NCBI RefSeq assembly: GCF_003413745.1
Contig: NZ_QVID01000001.1
Span: forward strand, 620,001 to 684,000
DNA: 64,000 nucleotides
Source of the DNA: Marixanthomonas ophiurae
GTDB lineage: Bacteria > Bacteroidota > Bacteroidia > Flavobacteriales > Flavobacteriaceae
Direction of reading: 5' to 3'
Shown: in pieces, positions 1-8,624 of the stretch
Numbering within the stretch: position 1 is the first letter of the stretch
Layout of the letters: each line of letters starts with the position of its first letter
Position numbers and translations under genes: made by a program
The notes under the pieces: model-generated
What the model saw: the letters and a program-made list of their open reading frames with translations, nothing else
Database searches by the model: none
What the model was told of the DNA's origin: nothing

Positions 1-527
1 ATGGGGATTTAATTTTACTAGACGTCGGTGCAGAGTACGCCAATTACAGTAGCGATATGTCTCGTACGATTCCGGTAGGTGGAAAATTCACCAAACGACA
101 GAAAGAAGTTTATAATGCTGTAAATCGTGTTAAAAACGACGCTACAAAAATGCTCGTTCCTGGAACGCTTTGGAAAGAATATCACGAAGAAGTTGGAAAA
201 TTAATGACTTCAGAATTACTTGGATTAGGAATCTTAGATAAAGCTGATGTAAAAAACGAAAATCCAGACTGGCCAGCATACAAAAAATACTTTATGCACG
301 GTACTAGCCATCACATTGGTCTAGATACACACGATTACGGAATTTTATGGGAGCCTATGCAAGCCAATCAAGTGTTTACCGTTGAGCCTGGTATCTATTT
401 ACCGGATGAAGGTTTCGGAATCCGCTTGGAAGATGATGTGGTTATTCAGGAAAATGGGGAACCTCATAACCTGATGCGCAACATTCCGATTGAAGCAGAT
501 GAAATTGAAGAAATCATGAATAAATAA
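1..527 (+). CDS. pepP: Xaa-Pro aminopeptidase (aminopeptidase P), C-terminal part, cut by window edge
   Basis: The reading frame is open from base 3 of the window, so the 5' end of the gene lies outside. The visible part is the pita-bread catalytic domain of M24B peptidases, which remove an N-terminal residue preceding proline. All five expected metal ligands can be seen: Asp in LLDVGAEY (upstream of the first ATG in view), Asp in YSSDMSRT, His in the HGTSHHIGLDTHD region, Glu in TVEPGIY and Glu in RLEDDV. The internal ATG at 57 lies between the first two ligands and cannot be the real start. A good hairpin terminator follows the stop. Likely cytoplasmic; no signal can be judged because the N-terminus is missing. 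Confidence 0.92.
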   Translation, partial: GDLILLDVGAEYANYSSDMSRTIPVGGKFTKRQKEVYNAVNRVKNDATKMLVPGTLWKEYHEEVGKLMTSELLGLGILDKADVKNENPDWPAYKKYFMHGTSHHIGLDTHDYGILWEPMQANQVFTVEPGIYLPDEGFGIRLEDDVVIQENGEPHNLMRNIPIEADEIEEIMNK

Positions 528-553
528 ACGTTTTAGGCGTTTTTAAATATATT

Positions 554-589
554 CCGGTATAGAAATGAATCGCTATGCCGGATTTTTTT
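554..589 (+). terminator. Rho-independent terminator after the aminopeptidase gene
   Basis: A 9-bp stem (554-562 with 573-581, one G-U pair) with a 10-base loop is followed by a run of seven T. It sits 26 bases after the aminopeptidase stop and before the hydrolase start at 603. Confidence 0.8.
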
Positions 590-602
590 ATACCATTATA
601 TA

Positions 603-1373
603 ATGACACATACTTTTAAAAACACACCTATATATTATAGTATAACCGGAAGTGGTCCGGCAATGGTTTTATTACATGGATTTCTAGAAAGTTCAACTAT
701 ATGGAATGAATATATTGCTGCCCTTTCTGAAAAACATACTGTCATTACTATAGACTTCCCTGGGCACGGAAAAAGCGAAATCGTTTCTAAAACACATAGT
801 ATGCAACTTATGGCCAAAGTGGTAAAAAGTGTTTTACATGAATTAAATATTGAATCTGCAATTCTTATTGGTCATTCTATGGGCGGCTATGTGGCATTGG
901 CTTATACTGAATTGTTTCAGGATGACGTTGAAAAATTAATTTTATTGAATTCTACGCCTACAGCAGATTCTGAAGAACGTAAGCAAAACCGAAGACGCGC
1001 TTTAAAAGTACTAGATCATAATGCAGAAGCTTTTATAAGTATGGCGATTATGAATCTATTTTCTGAAAATTCAAAAAAGAGATTTACTTCAGAAATTGAA
1101 ACATTAAAAAAAGAAGCGCTTCAGTTTCCAGTAGCTGGTATACAAGCAGCCATCCGTGGGATGATTAATCGAAAAGACCGGACCGATGTTTTAGCGAATT
1201 TTGATAAGAAGAAAATCATGGTTTGCGGTAATGAAGACCCAATTATGTCTATTTCAGATTCAAAAGTTATTTCAGAAACAACAAATACGGAGTTAATTCA
1301 GCTTGAGGGAGGACATATGAGTTGGCTAGAAAACACCGATGAAATTCATAAAATAATGCATTTCATCGAATAA
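603..1373 (+). CDS. alpha/beta hydrolase
   Basis: A 256-residue protein with a complete alpha/beta-hydrolase fold. The oxyanion-hole segment LLHGF lies near residues 23-27, the nucleophile elbow GHSMGG at 90-95 (Ser92), the acid in CGNEDP (Asp212) and the base in GGHMSW (His238). There is no signal peptide, so it is cytoplasmic. Sequence of this type is shared by esterases, MenH-like enzymes and other small hydrolases, and the substrate cannot be read from the sequence. It has its own transcription unit, set off from the upstream aminopeptidase by a terminator, and no pathway partners are adjacent. Confidence 0.85.
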   Translation: MTHTFKNTPIYYSITGSGPAMVLLHGFLESSTIWNEYIAALSEKHTVITIDFPGHGKSEIVSKTHSMQLMAKVVKSVLHELNIESAILIGHSMGGYVALAYTELFQDDVEKLILLNSTPTADSEERKQNRRRALKVLDHNAEAFISMAIMNLFSENSKKRFTSEIETLKKEALQFPVAGIQAAIRGMINRKDRTDVLANFDKKKIMVCGNEDPIMSISDSKVISETTNTELIQLEGGHMSWLENTDEIHKIMHFIE

Positions 1374-1439
1374 ATATGCGTTTTAACGTTTTTTTAAAAC
1401 TTTTATCTATATTTATCACAACAAAAAAACGTAGAAAAT

Positions 1440-1682
1440 ATGGATAATTCCTCTAAATCATCATTTTCAATAGGAAGTGTAATTTGCCAAACCATAGGGC
1501 ACAAGTATACAGAAACACGAAAAATCACTAATCACATTCACGAATACAAGTGCAAACACTGTGGCCGTGAAGTAACTGAAAATTCTGCAGGAAAAATTGA
1601 ACTGCTTACCCATAAAATAAGGCAGGTAAACAATAACGTAGCTGAGTTTTTTGAACGTAAAAACAGAAAAGTAGCTGTATAA
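1440..1682 (+). CDS. small Cys/His protein, possible zinc-binding
   Basis: An 80-residue protein I cannot assign to a named family with certainty. Cys16, His21, Cys38 and Cys41 (a C-x4-H then C-x2-C arrangement) could form one zinc site; the flanks are hydrophilic with a basic C-terminus and no signal peptide. The segment GHKYTETRK followed by CKHCGREVT recalls small zinc-ribbon proteins of the DUF1660 kind, but this is a weak resemblance. The gene stands alone, converging on thiL with only 7 bases between the stop codons. Codon use looks like its neighbours. Confidence 0.6.
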   Translation: MDNSSKSSFSIGSVICQTIGHKYTETRKITNHIHEYKCKHCGREVTENSAGKIELLTHKIRQVNNNVAEFFERKNRKVAV

Positions 1683-1689
1683 GCTCTAA

Positions 1690-2742
1690 TTAATCTTCTT
1701 GCATTGAATTCCAGCCTCTTGCTACCAATGGAATTTTTGTATTAGCGCGTGTTATTAAATGCATCCCTTCGCTTTCTTGTGTCATATGCCCAATAACTGT
1801 TAAGTGTGGATTCCCCTTAATTTTCGGAAAATCTTCTGTAGAAACGGTAAACAGCAATTCGTAATCTTCGCCTCCACTTAAAGCAATTGTAGTGCTATCC
1901 ATTTCAAATTCTTCACAGGTTGAGATAACTTGTGGATCTAACGGAATTTTGTCTTCGTATAAATTACAACCTACTTTCGAGTTTTTACAAATGTGGATTA
2001 CTTCCGAAGATAATCCATCACTAACATCAATCATAGAAGTAGGTTTGACATCTAAATCTTTTAATAGAGCAGAGATACCTTGCCGCGCTTCGGGTTTTAA
2101 TTGACGCTCAATTATATAAGTATATTTATCAAGGTCAGGCTGCGATTTTGGGTTTACCTTAAATACTTGTTTTTCCCGTTCTAACACTTGAAGCCCCAAA
2201 TAGGCAGCACCCACATCACCCGTTAAAACTAAAAGGTCATTTTCTTTGGCGCCGCTTCTATAAACAACACTTTCTTTGTTTACTTGGCCTAAAGCAGTAA
2301 CACTAATAACCAAACCCGTTGTAGATGATGTGGTATCTCCTCCCACCACATCAACATTATAAATACTTGCAGCCGTTTCAATTCCGGCATACAATTCTTC
2401 CAACGCCTCAACCGGAAACCGATTAGAAACAGCAATAGAAACCGTTATCTGGTTTGCCTTAGCATTCATAGCATATATATCAGAGAGATTGACTACAACA
2501 GCTTTATACCCTAAATGTTTTAATGGCATATAGCTTAAATCGAAATGTACGCCTTCTACCAACATATCTGTTGTAACTACTATTTGATTATTTTCTTCTG
2601 AAGTAATAACCGCAGCATCGTCTCCAATTCCTTTAATCGTGGTCTCTTGCTTTATTTTAAAGTTTTTTGTTAAATGATCTATTAGACCAAATTCCCCTAA
2701 TTGTGAAATGCTGGTTTTAGAAGTATCTTTATTATCAAACAT
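1690..2742 (-). CDS. thiL: thiamine-monophosphate kinase
   Basis: The 350-residue product has the AIR synthase/ThiL fold. GIGDDAAVI near residues 39-47 is the nucleotide- and Mg-binding loop, GGDTTSS lies in the N-terminal domain, and the C-terminal half carries DVSDGLSSEV and LSGGEDYELLF, both ThiL signatures. It phosphorylates thiamine monophosphate to thiamine diphosphate, the last step of cofactor synthesis, in the cytoplasm. No other thiamine gene is next to it. A good flavobacterial promoter lies 21-48 bases upstream of the start. Length is normal for the family. Confidence 0.95.
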   Translation of the reverse strand: MFDNKDTSKTSISQLGEFGLIDHLTKNFKIKQETTIKGIGDDAAVITSEENNQIVVTTDMLVEGVHFDLSYMPLKHLGYKAVVVNLSDIYAMNAKANQITVSIAVSNRFPVEALEELYAGIETAASIYNVDVVGGDTTSSTTGLVISVTALGQVNKESVVYRSGAKENDLLVLTGDVGAAYLGLQVLEREKQVFKVNPKSQPDLDKYTYIIERQLKPEARQGISALLKDLDVKPTSMIDVSDGLSSEVIHICKNSKVGCNLYEDKIPLDPQVISTCEEFEMDSTTIALSGGEDYELLFTVSTEDFPKIKGNPHLTVIGHMTQESEGMHLITRANTKIPLVARGWNSMQED

Positions 2743-2762
2743 ATATAGAAGGTTTTAAAGTA

Positions 2763-2790
2763 CAAAAATAAGGGTTAGGGTTTAAACAAA
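2763..2790 (-). promoter_or_regulatory. predicted thiL promoter (Bacteroidota type)
   Basis: On the minus strand TTTG (2790-2787) is followed after 16 bases by TATTTTTG (2770-2763), matching the TTTG/TAnnTTTG pattern of Bacteroidota housekeeping promoters. It ends 20 bases before the thiL ATG. Confidence 0.5.
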
Positions 2791-2954
2791 GTCTCTTTCA
2801 CTCTAAAAACTCAATATTGACAATGAGCAAATTAGATGTTCTCTATATAAATAATTTTTGTAGTTTCGCATCACATTTTTATGATAATACTATTAACTTT
2901 TATCTTTTAGTAAAGAATTCATAGTCTTCTATTAAATAATTTAATACCTCAATA

Positions 2955-4877
2955 ATGAAAAAATCTCTACTTACCCTATTAATTTTAGCGTGCACACAAG
3001 TATTTGCTCAAACACCATGCAATAATGGTATGGCTGGTCAATATCCTTGCAATGGCTATGATTTACAGTCACGCGTTTCACTTTCTGACATGAATGCGAA
3101 TGCGGCAAACGATTCTTGGGGTTGGACAGATCCTCAAGATGGAAAAGAATATGCCATAATAGGTTTAGAAGGCGGCACTACTTTTATTGATATTTCAAAC
3201 CCAACAAACCCAATTTATTTAGGAAAATTACCAACACACAGTTTTAGTAGTAACTGGAGAGATGTAAAAACATATAACAACCATGCCTTTATAGTTAGTG
3301 AAGATTTTTCACACGGTATGCAAGTTTTTGATTTAACTCGATTGCGAAATGTATCAAATCCACCCGTAACATTTACAGAAGATGCCCATTACGATGGGTT
3401 TGGCAATGCACATAATATTGTAATTAATGAAGACTCAGGTTATGCCTACGCAGTTGGGACATCTACATATAGCGGAGGCTCTCATTTTATAAACATACAA
3501 GACCCTACAAACCCCGTTGCTGCTGGTGGTTTTGGAGGTGACGGATACACTCATGATGCACAAGTTATAACTTATAATGGACCAGACAGCGATTATACTG
3601 GCCGTGAAATTTTACTAAGTAGTAGTGGAAATGAAAACTACGTTTCTATTGTAGATGTAACCGATAAAGCAAATCCTCAAAGTATTTCCACAATTAGTTA
3701 CCTTAATTCCAGTTATACACACCAAGGTTGGTTTACAGAAGATCAACGCTATTTTATACTTGGTGACGAAATAGATGAGCAAGATTTTGGATTTAACACT
3801 AGAACAATCATATTTGATCTGACCGATCTTGACAATCCAGTATTGGATTTTGAGCATTTTGGAGAAACCGAAGCAACCGACCATAATGGATACGTACTTG
3901 GAGACAACTATTATCTAGCTAATTATGCTGCTGGTTTAAGAGTACTCGATATTTCAGATATTGCGAATGGAAATATTTCCGAAGTAGGATACTTTGACTC
4001 ATTTAGTGCTCATAATAGTGTTGGATATGAAGGGGTGTGGAATGTATATCCATACTTAGGAAGTGGCAATATTATAATTAGTGATCGCGTAGGAGGATTG
4101 TTTGTTGTAAAATCATCAGCTCCAGATACCACGGATCCAGTTGCTATTTGCCAGAATACAAGCGTATCCTTAGATTCAAACGGAGAAATAATTATTGATC
4201 CCGCTTTACTGGACGGAGGCTCAAGCGATGATAGCGGTTCTTTCTCATTGTCCTTGAGTGAAAACACATTTACCTGTTCAGATATAGGAGAAAACACGGT
4301 TACCTTAACCGTAACAGACCCTTCAGGAAATACCGATGCTTGTACAGCTATAATCACTATAGAAGATAACACAGATCCAATAATAACGTGTACAACAGAC
4401 ACAACTGTTGAATATGATTCTGGAGCCAGTTTTTATACGTTACCTAATTATGAGGCAGAAGGTTTAGTACTTACAATAGATAATTGTTCTCAAAATCCCA
4501 CCGTTACACAAACCCCGGTAGCTGGAACAGAACTTACAGAAGGTATATACACCATTGATTTTCAGTCTGAAGACGCTGCTGGAAATACCGGAAACTGTTC
4601 ATTTGAGTTAACCGTAATAGAAGAATTATCTATTAATGATAATACTTTTGAAAACAGCATTAAAGTGTTCCCGGTACCTGCTTTAAATGAAATAAACATC
4701 ACTTCGGAAAACAAAACAATAGAATTTATTGATGTTTATGATATTATGGGGAAAAAGGTTTATACCGAAAAGAACATCAACACCACTAAAAAAACAATAA
4801 ACATCTCAAGCTTTTCAAAAGGAATGTATTTTTTATCAATTAATAATAAGGCAACCAAAAAAATTGTAAAAAAATAA
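2955..4877 (+). CDS. choice-of-anchor B family beta-propeller protein with HYR-like domains and T9SS sorting domain
   Basis: A 640-residue secreted protein. Residues 1-19 are a signal peptide ending VFAQ. Residues 45-385 form seven repeats of about 45-55 residues of the LVIVD/choice-of-anchor B kind, each with a FIDIS or VLDIS-like strand. Residues about 390-560 contain one or two Ig-like/HYR segments (TDPVAICQN, EDNTDPIITC, AAGNTGNCSFEL). Residues about 565-640 are a type A T9SS C-terminal sorting domain (VFPVPALNE, YDIMGKKV, ending KKIVKK), so it should be exported through T9SS to the surface. The blades start with Trp or His at equivalent positions (see findings). It heads a five-gene cluster and has a shorter paralogue immediately downstream. 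Function unknown. Confidence 0.85.
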   Translation: MKKSLLTLLILACTQVFAQTPCNNGMAGQYPCNGYDLQSRVSLSDMNANAANDSWGWTDPQDGKEYAIIGLEGGTTFIDISNPTNPIYLGKLPTHSFSSNWRDVKTYNNHAFIVSEDFSHGMQVFDLTRLRNVSNPPVTFTEDAHYDGFGNAHNIVINEDSGYAYAVGTSTYSGGSHFINIQDPTNPVAAGGFGGDGYTHDAQVITYNGPDSDYTGREILLSSSGNENYVSIVDVTDKANPQSISTISYLNSSYTHQGWFTEDQRYFILGDEIDEQDFGFNTRTIIFDLTDLDNPVLDFEHFGETEATDHNGYVLGDNYYLANYAAGLRVLDISDIANGNISEVGYFDSFSAHNSVGYEGVWNVYPYLGSGNIIISDRVGGLFVVKSSAPDTTDPVAICQNTSVSLDSNGEIIIDPALLDGGSSDDSGSFSLSLSENTFTCSDIGENTVTLTVTDPSGNTDACTAIITIEDNTDPIITCTTDTTVEYDSGASFYTLPNYEAEGLVLTIDNCSQNPTVTQTPVAGTELTEGIYTIDFQSEDAAGNTGNCSFELTVIEELSINDNTFENSIKVFPVPALNEINITSENKTIEFIDVYDIMGKKVYTEKNINTTKKTINISSFSKGMYFLSINNKATKKIVKK

Positions 4878-5003
4878 GCTTTTTTGTAATGTAATGGAGC
4901 TCGATGAGACATACTTACTGTTAATAGCACACTAACTTTTAACCTTTTACGTTAGGATGTAAAGCTTTAAAATAATATTTTATATATAAATTAAACTTAA
5001 ATA

Positions 5004-6416
5004 ATGAAACAATTCTATCTACTTGTATTTGCACTTATCAGCGCTGTCACTTTCAGCCAAACGCCTTGTGAAAATGGAACCGCTAGCGGTTTTCCTTGCC
5101 AAAATTTTGACTTATTATCGCGTATTAGCCTTAGCGAAATGAACGCCTCCGGTGGTAACGATTCTTGGGGGTGGACCGATTCGCAAGATGGCAAAGAATA
5201 TGCTCTTATTGGATTAACCAACGGAACTGCTTTTATCGATATTTCAGACCCAATTAACCCGATTTATTTAGGAAAGCTACCTACGCACACATCTTCAAGT
5301 ACATGGCGAGATGTAAAAGTATATAGTGACCACGCTTTTATAGTAAGTGAAGCTTCCGGTCATGGTATGCAAGTTTTTGACTTAACTCGATTGCGGGATG
5401 TAAGTAATCCTCCAGAAACATTTACAGAAGATGCTCATTATGATGGTTTTGGTAATGCTCACAATATTGTAATAAACGAAGACACGGGATATGCATACGG
5501 AGTAGGAACTTCAACATATTCTGGCGGGCCACATTTTATAAACATACAAGATCCAATTAACCCAGTAGGTGAAGGAGGATACGCAATGGATAGTTATAGT
5601 CATGATGCTCAGGTAGTCACTTATTCAGGTCCCGATTCTGACTATACAGGAAAAGAAATCTTAATTGGCAGTAACGAAAACGAAGTAGTATTAGTTGATA
5701 TTACAGACAAATCTAGCCCTCAAGGTATTTCAACCATAAGCTATAATAATGTAGGCTATACACACCAAGGATGGTTTACAGAAGATCAAAAATATTTTAT
5801 TCTTGGAGACGAAACAGACGAAATAAACTTTGGATTTAACACTAGAACATTAATATTTGACTTCACAGATTTGGACAACCCTCAATTTCACACTGAATAT
5901 CTAGGGCCAACAGCTGCTACAGACCACAATGGATACGTAGTGGGTGACAAATATTATTTTGCTAATTATGCAGCTGGTTTAAATGTTTTAGATATAAGTG
6001 ATATTGAAAATGAAAACATCTCACAATACGGATATTTCGACACCTTCCCAGGTAGTAACGGCGCAGGATTCGGCGGAAGTTGGAATGTATATCCATATTT
6101 TGAAAGCGGAAACATCGTAATTAGTGGTAGTGGTGGTTTTACCTTGGTAAAAGATACAAATGAATTAAATATTAATGAGTTAAACAATTCTGGCTTTGTC
6201 ATTTATCCAAATCCAGCTAAAGATCATTTAAACATTGTTTCTTCAACGTCTCCTATACAACAAGTTGAAGTATATTCAGTTATAGGTAAACGTATTCTAA
6301 ATTATACTTTTTCTGAAAATAATAATGAAGAAAACGTCAACATAAATTCACTGCAAAGTGGAGTTTATTTAGTTAAAATCAATAATCTAACTACCAAAAG
6401 ATTGGTGGTAAAATAA
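5004..6416 (+). CDS. choice-of-anchor B family beta-propeller protein with T9SS sorting domain
   Basis: A 470-residue paralogue of the preceding gene, aligned almost end to end over the propeller and sharing long identical stretches such as WGWTD, HYDGFGNAHNIVINED and THQGWFTEDQ. It has a signal peptide (1-19, ending TFSQ) and a type A sorting domain (about 397-470, IYPNPAKDHLNI then VYLVKINNLTTKRLVVK) but lacks the HYR-like segment. Conserved blade-start His and Trp residues are all retained. The duplication is old enough for third-codon positions to have diverged. It is only 4 bases upstream of the next lipoprotein gene, which implies co-transcription. Probably surface-anchored; activity not known. 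Confidence 0.85.
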   Translation: MKQFYLLVFALISAVTFSQTPCENGTASGFPCQNFDLLSRISLSEMNASGGNDSWGWTDSQDGKEYALIGLTNGTAFIDISDPINPIYLGKLPTHTSSSTWRDVKVYSDHAFIVSEASGHGMQVFDLTRLRDVSNPPETFTEDAHYDGFGNAHNIVINEDTGYAYGVGTSTYSGGPHFINIQDPINPVGEGGYAMDSYSHDAQVVTYSGPDSDYTGKEILIGSNENEVVLVDITDKSSPQGISTISYNNVGYTHQGWFTEDQKYFILGDETDEINFGFNTRTLIFDFTDLDNPQFHTEYLGPTAATDHNGYVVGDKYYFANYAAGLNVLDISDIENENISQYGYFDTFPGSNGAGFGGSWNVYPYFESGNIVISGSGGFTLVKDTNELNINELNNSGFVIYPNPAKDHLNIVSSTSPIQQVEVYSVIGKRILNYTFSENNNEENVNINSLQSGVYLVKINNLTTKRLVVK

Positions 6417-6420
6417 CACT

Positions 6421-7812
6421 ATGAAAATTTATAGCTTAACCTACAACATACTATTACTTTTTACATTGATTGCATTTTTTTCGTGCAAAGACGATGACTC
6501 CCCAACGGTTGAGGAAGAAGAAACTGAAACTGAAACCACAGGTTTTCAGGGTGAAATAGACTATATAAAAACCTATGGCGGTAGTAATCTTGACAAAGCA
6601 GTTAGTATCGTATTGGCTAATGATGGCAACTATGTTATCTTAGGTTCTACTAAAAGTACCGATGGCGACATCACGGACAAAACAACTTCTGATGAAGATT
6701 ACTGGCTCTTAAAAGTGAAGCCTGATGGCGAAATAATCTGGAGCAAAACATATGGTGGTCCCGAAGACGATACTGCCTCTAACCTAGAAAAAACAAGTGA
6801 TGGAGGTTATATAGCCTCTGGTTACAGTAGAGGTGCTGGTGGCGATGTTAGTAGCAATGCAGGATTTCATGACTTCTGGGTTGTAAAATTTAGTGCCTCA
6901 GGTGATCTTCAATGGCAAAAAAGTTTTGGTTTTCCAGGAAGTGATAAAGCTTATAAAGCTAAACAAACTAGGGATGGTGGTTATATAGTTGCAGGGGTGC
7001 TAGATGTTTCTGCCAGTAATGGAGAAGGTGGATTAGGCTCCAAAAAACCTAAAGAAGCAGCAGGTAGATCCCCTCAGCATGCTGGAGGTGATTACTGGGT
7101 TATCAAACTCTCCGCAACGGGAGAAATGCAATGGAGAAATTATTTCGGTGGCACTTTTACCGATACCGCTTACGATGTTTTGCAGACCTCTGATGGAGCG
7201 TACCTTATTTTTGGCACCTCAGATAGTTCTGATGTGGACATTTCAGAAAATATTGGCACGTACGACTATTGGGTGGTAAAAGTTTCTGCAAATGGTGAAT
7301 TGGTATGGGAAAAAAACTATGGCGGTAAACAAATAGAAAACTTATATACTGCCTCTACAGCTTCAAACGGAAATTTTCTCATCTTTGGCGACACCCGAAG
7401 TAATGATATAAACGTAACTAGTAATTTTGGTAAAGCAGATATATGGGGTGTAAAAATTGATTCAGAAGGAGAGCTATTATCACAGCAATCCTATGGCGGA
7501 CTTGAATTTGAAAGTGCCAGAGGTATCTCTCAACTATCAAACGGAAATCACATAGTAACAGGCAACACCAGAAGTATCGATGGAGATTTTGATCAAAACA
7601 AAGGTGATAACGACGCTTTGGTTATGATAATAGATGATAAACAAAGTATTGAATTTCAATTAACAGTAGGTGGTTCAACCTTTGACTTTGCTCAGGATGC
7701 AATTGAGGCAGAAAACAAAACCTACGTTATTGCAGGTAGCACGCAGAGTGACGACAAAGATATTCCTTTAAACCGCGGCGTAGAAGATTTATTATTATTT
7801 AAAATTAAGTAA
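6421..7812 (+). CDS. lipoprotein with seven beta-propeller-like repeats
   Basis: A 463-residue protein with a signal peptide and lipobox (FFSC, Cys22) followed by an acidic linker (DDDSP to ETETET). The rest is seven repeats of about 50-65 residues, each opening with a YGG-x4-D/E-x-A segment, continuing through DGGY..G and closing with DYWVVKxxxxGExxW. This is the look of a seven-bladed propeller. The third repeat carries an extra Gly/Lys-rich insert of about 20 residues (near 202-220). The leading Asp residues after the lipobox fit a surface-export signal of Bacteroidota lipoproteins. No enzymatic motif is visible. It sits between the propeller proteins and the MbnP/MbnH pair, spaced 4 and 26 bases from its neighbours. 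Confidence 0.8.
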   Translation: MKIYSLTYNILLLFTLIAFFSCKDDDSPTVEEEETETETTGFQGEIDYIKTYGGSNLDKAVSIVLANDGNYVILGSTKSTDGDITDKTTSDEDYWLLKVKPDGEIIWSKTYGGPEDDTASNLEKTSDGGYIASGYSRGAGGDVSSNAGFHDFWVVKFSASGDLQWQKSFGFPGSDKAYKAKQTRDGGYIVAGVLDVSASNGEGGLGSKKPKEAAGRSPQHAGGDYWVIKLSATGEMQWRNYFGGTFTDTAYDVLQTSDGAYLIFGTSDSSDVDISENIGTYDYWVVKVSANGELVWEKNYGGKQIENLYTASTASNGNFLIFGDTRSNDINVTSNFGKADIWGVKIDSEGELLSQQSYGGLEFESARGISQLSNGNHIVTGNTRSIDGDFDQNKGDNDALVMIIDDKQSIEFQLTVGGSTFDFAQDAIEAENKTYVIAGSTQSDDKDIPLNRGVEDLLLFKIK

Positions 7813-7838
7813 ACGGCATTAACATTAAATCAAATCGA

Positions 7839-8621
7839 ATGAAAAAAAATGTTTTATTATTATTTGCAATAGCTTTGAGTTTTTTTGCTTGTAAAGATGT
7901 AGATGAAGAAGAGGTTGTAAACCCAAACCGAAATGTTACTTTTAATTTTACTCAAAACTGGGAAGGTGAAGAAATCACTAACCCTGACTACCAAACGACT
8001 GAATATACAAATGCGAATGATGAGGTATTAACCATCTCAAAGTTACGCTATTTGATTTCAGATGTCACATTTACCGATGAAGAAGGCGACAGTACCGTTA
8101 TTAAAGGCTATAACCTAGTTAATGCCAGAGAAGGCACAAACCTACAATACAAACCCTCTAAAAAAATACCCGAAGGAACTTACGACCTAAGCTTTACTTT
8201 TGGTTTTGACAAGGAAGACAATATTGACGGCACATATGAAGATTTAACTGCTGCCAGTTGGGGCGTTCCCGAACAACTTGGCGGAGGCTATCACTTTATG
8301 CAGATGGAAGGTACATTTATAGACAGTAATGATTCTCAAGCCCCATATCTATATCACACCATACGAGCAGCCGATATGACAGACGAAGGCTTGCTATTAG
8401 AAGACACTTCGTTTGAAGTAAGCTTAGGCACTGTAACAGTTAAAGAAGACGCCTCTTTTGAAATTAAGATGGACGTGTCCGAATGGTATAAAAATCCAAA
8501 TCGATGGGATTTAAATGTTTTGAACACTAATTTAATGATGAACTTCGAAGCGCAGAAAATGATGTCTGAAAATGGTAAAACCGTTTTTAGCCTAGGAGAA
8601 GAAACCACTGTAGAAGAATAG
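7839..8621 (+). CDS. MbnP-like copper-binding lipoprotein
   Basis: A 260-residue lipoprotein (lipobox FFAC, Cys18). The body resembles the MbnP family: an early strand NVTFNFTQNW, LTISKLRYLISDV near 65-76, IPEGTYDLSFTFGF near 110-123, a WGVPEQ..GGGYHFMQMEG block near 141-158, YHTIRA near 172-177 and a C-terminal NLMMNF...VFSL segment. In methanotrophs MbnP binds copper after a partner di-haem enzyme, MbnH, oxidises one of its tryptophans to kynurenine. Trp141, Trp216 and Trp223 are candidates here; I cannot say which. The next gene, 3 bases downstream, encodes that kind of di-haem enzyme, which strongly supports the call. No methanobactin genes are seen. Confidence 0.82.
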   Translation: MKKNVLLLFAIALSFFACKDVDEEEVVNPNRNVTFNFTQNWEGEEITNPDYQTTEYTNANDEVLTISKLRYLISDVTFTDEEGDSTVIKGYNLVNAREGTNLQYKPSKKIPEGTYDLSFTFGFDKEDNIDGTYEDLTAASWGVPEQLGGGYHFMQMEGTFIDSNDSQAPYLYHTIRAADMTDEGLLLEDTSFEVSLGTVTVKEDASFEIKMDVSEWYKNPNRWDLNVLNTNLMMNFEAQKMMSENGKTVFSLGEETTVEE

Positions 8622-8624
8622 TAA

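Noticed and set aside
1374-1420. Terminator after the alpha/beta hydrolase gene (CGTT/AACG followed by T run)
   Set aside because: Only a 4-bp stem; too weak to call.
2817-2822. TTGACA sequence like a sigma-70 -35 box upstream of the first propeller gene
   Set aside because: No properly spaced TATAAT follows, and Bacteroidota promoters use TTTG/TAnnTTTG instead.
4010-4402. Open frame of 130 codons on the minus strand inside the first propeller gene
   Set aside because: Fully inside a strong gene, with no recognisable domain; typical antisense shadow of repeat-rich coding sequence.
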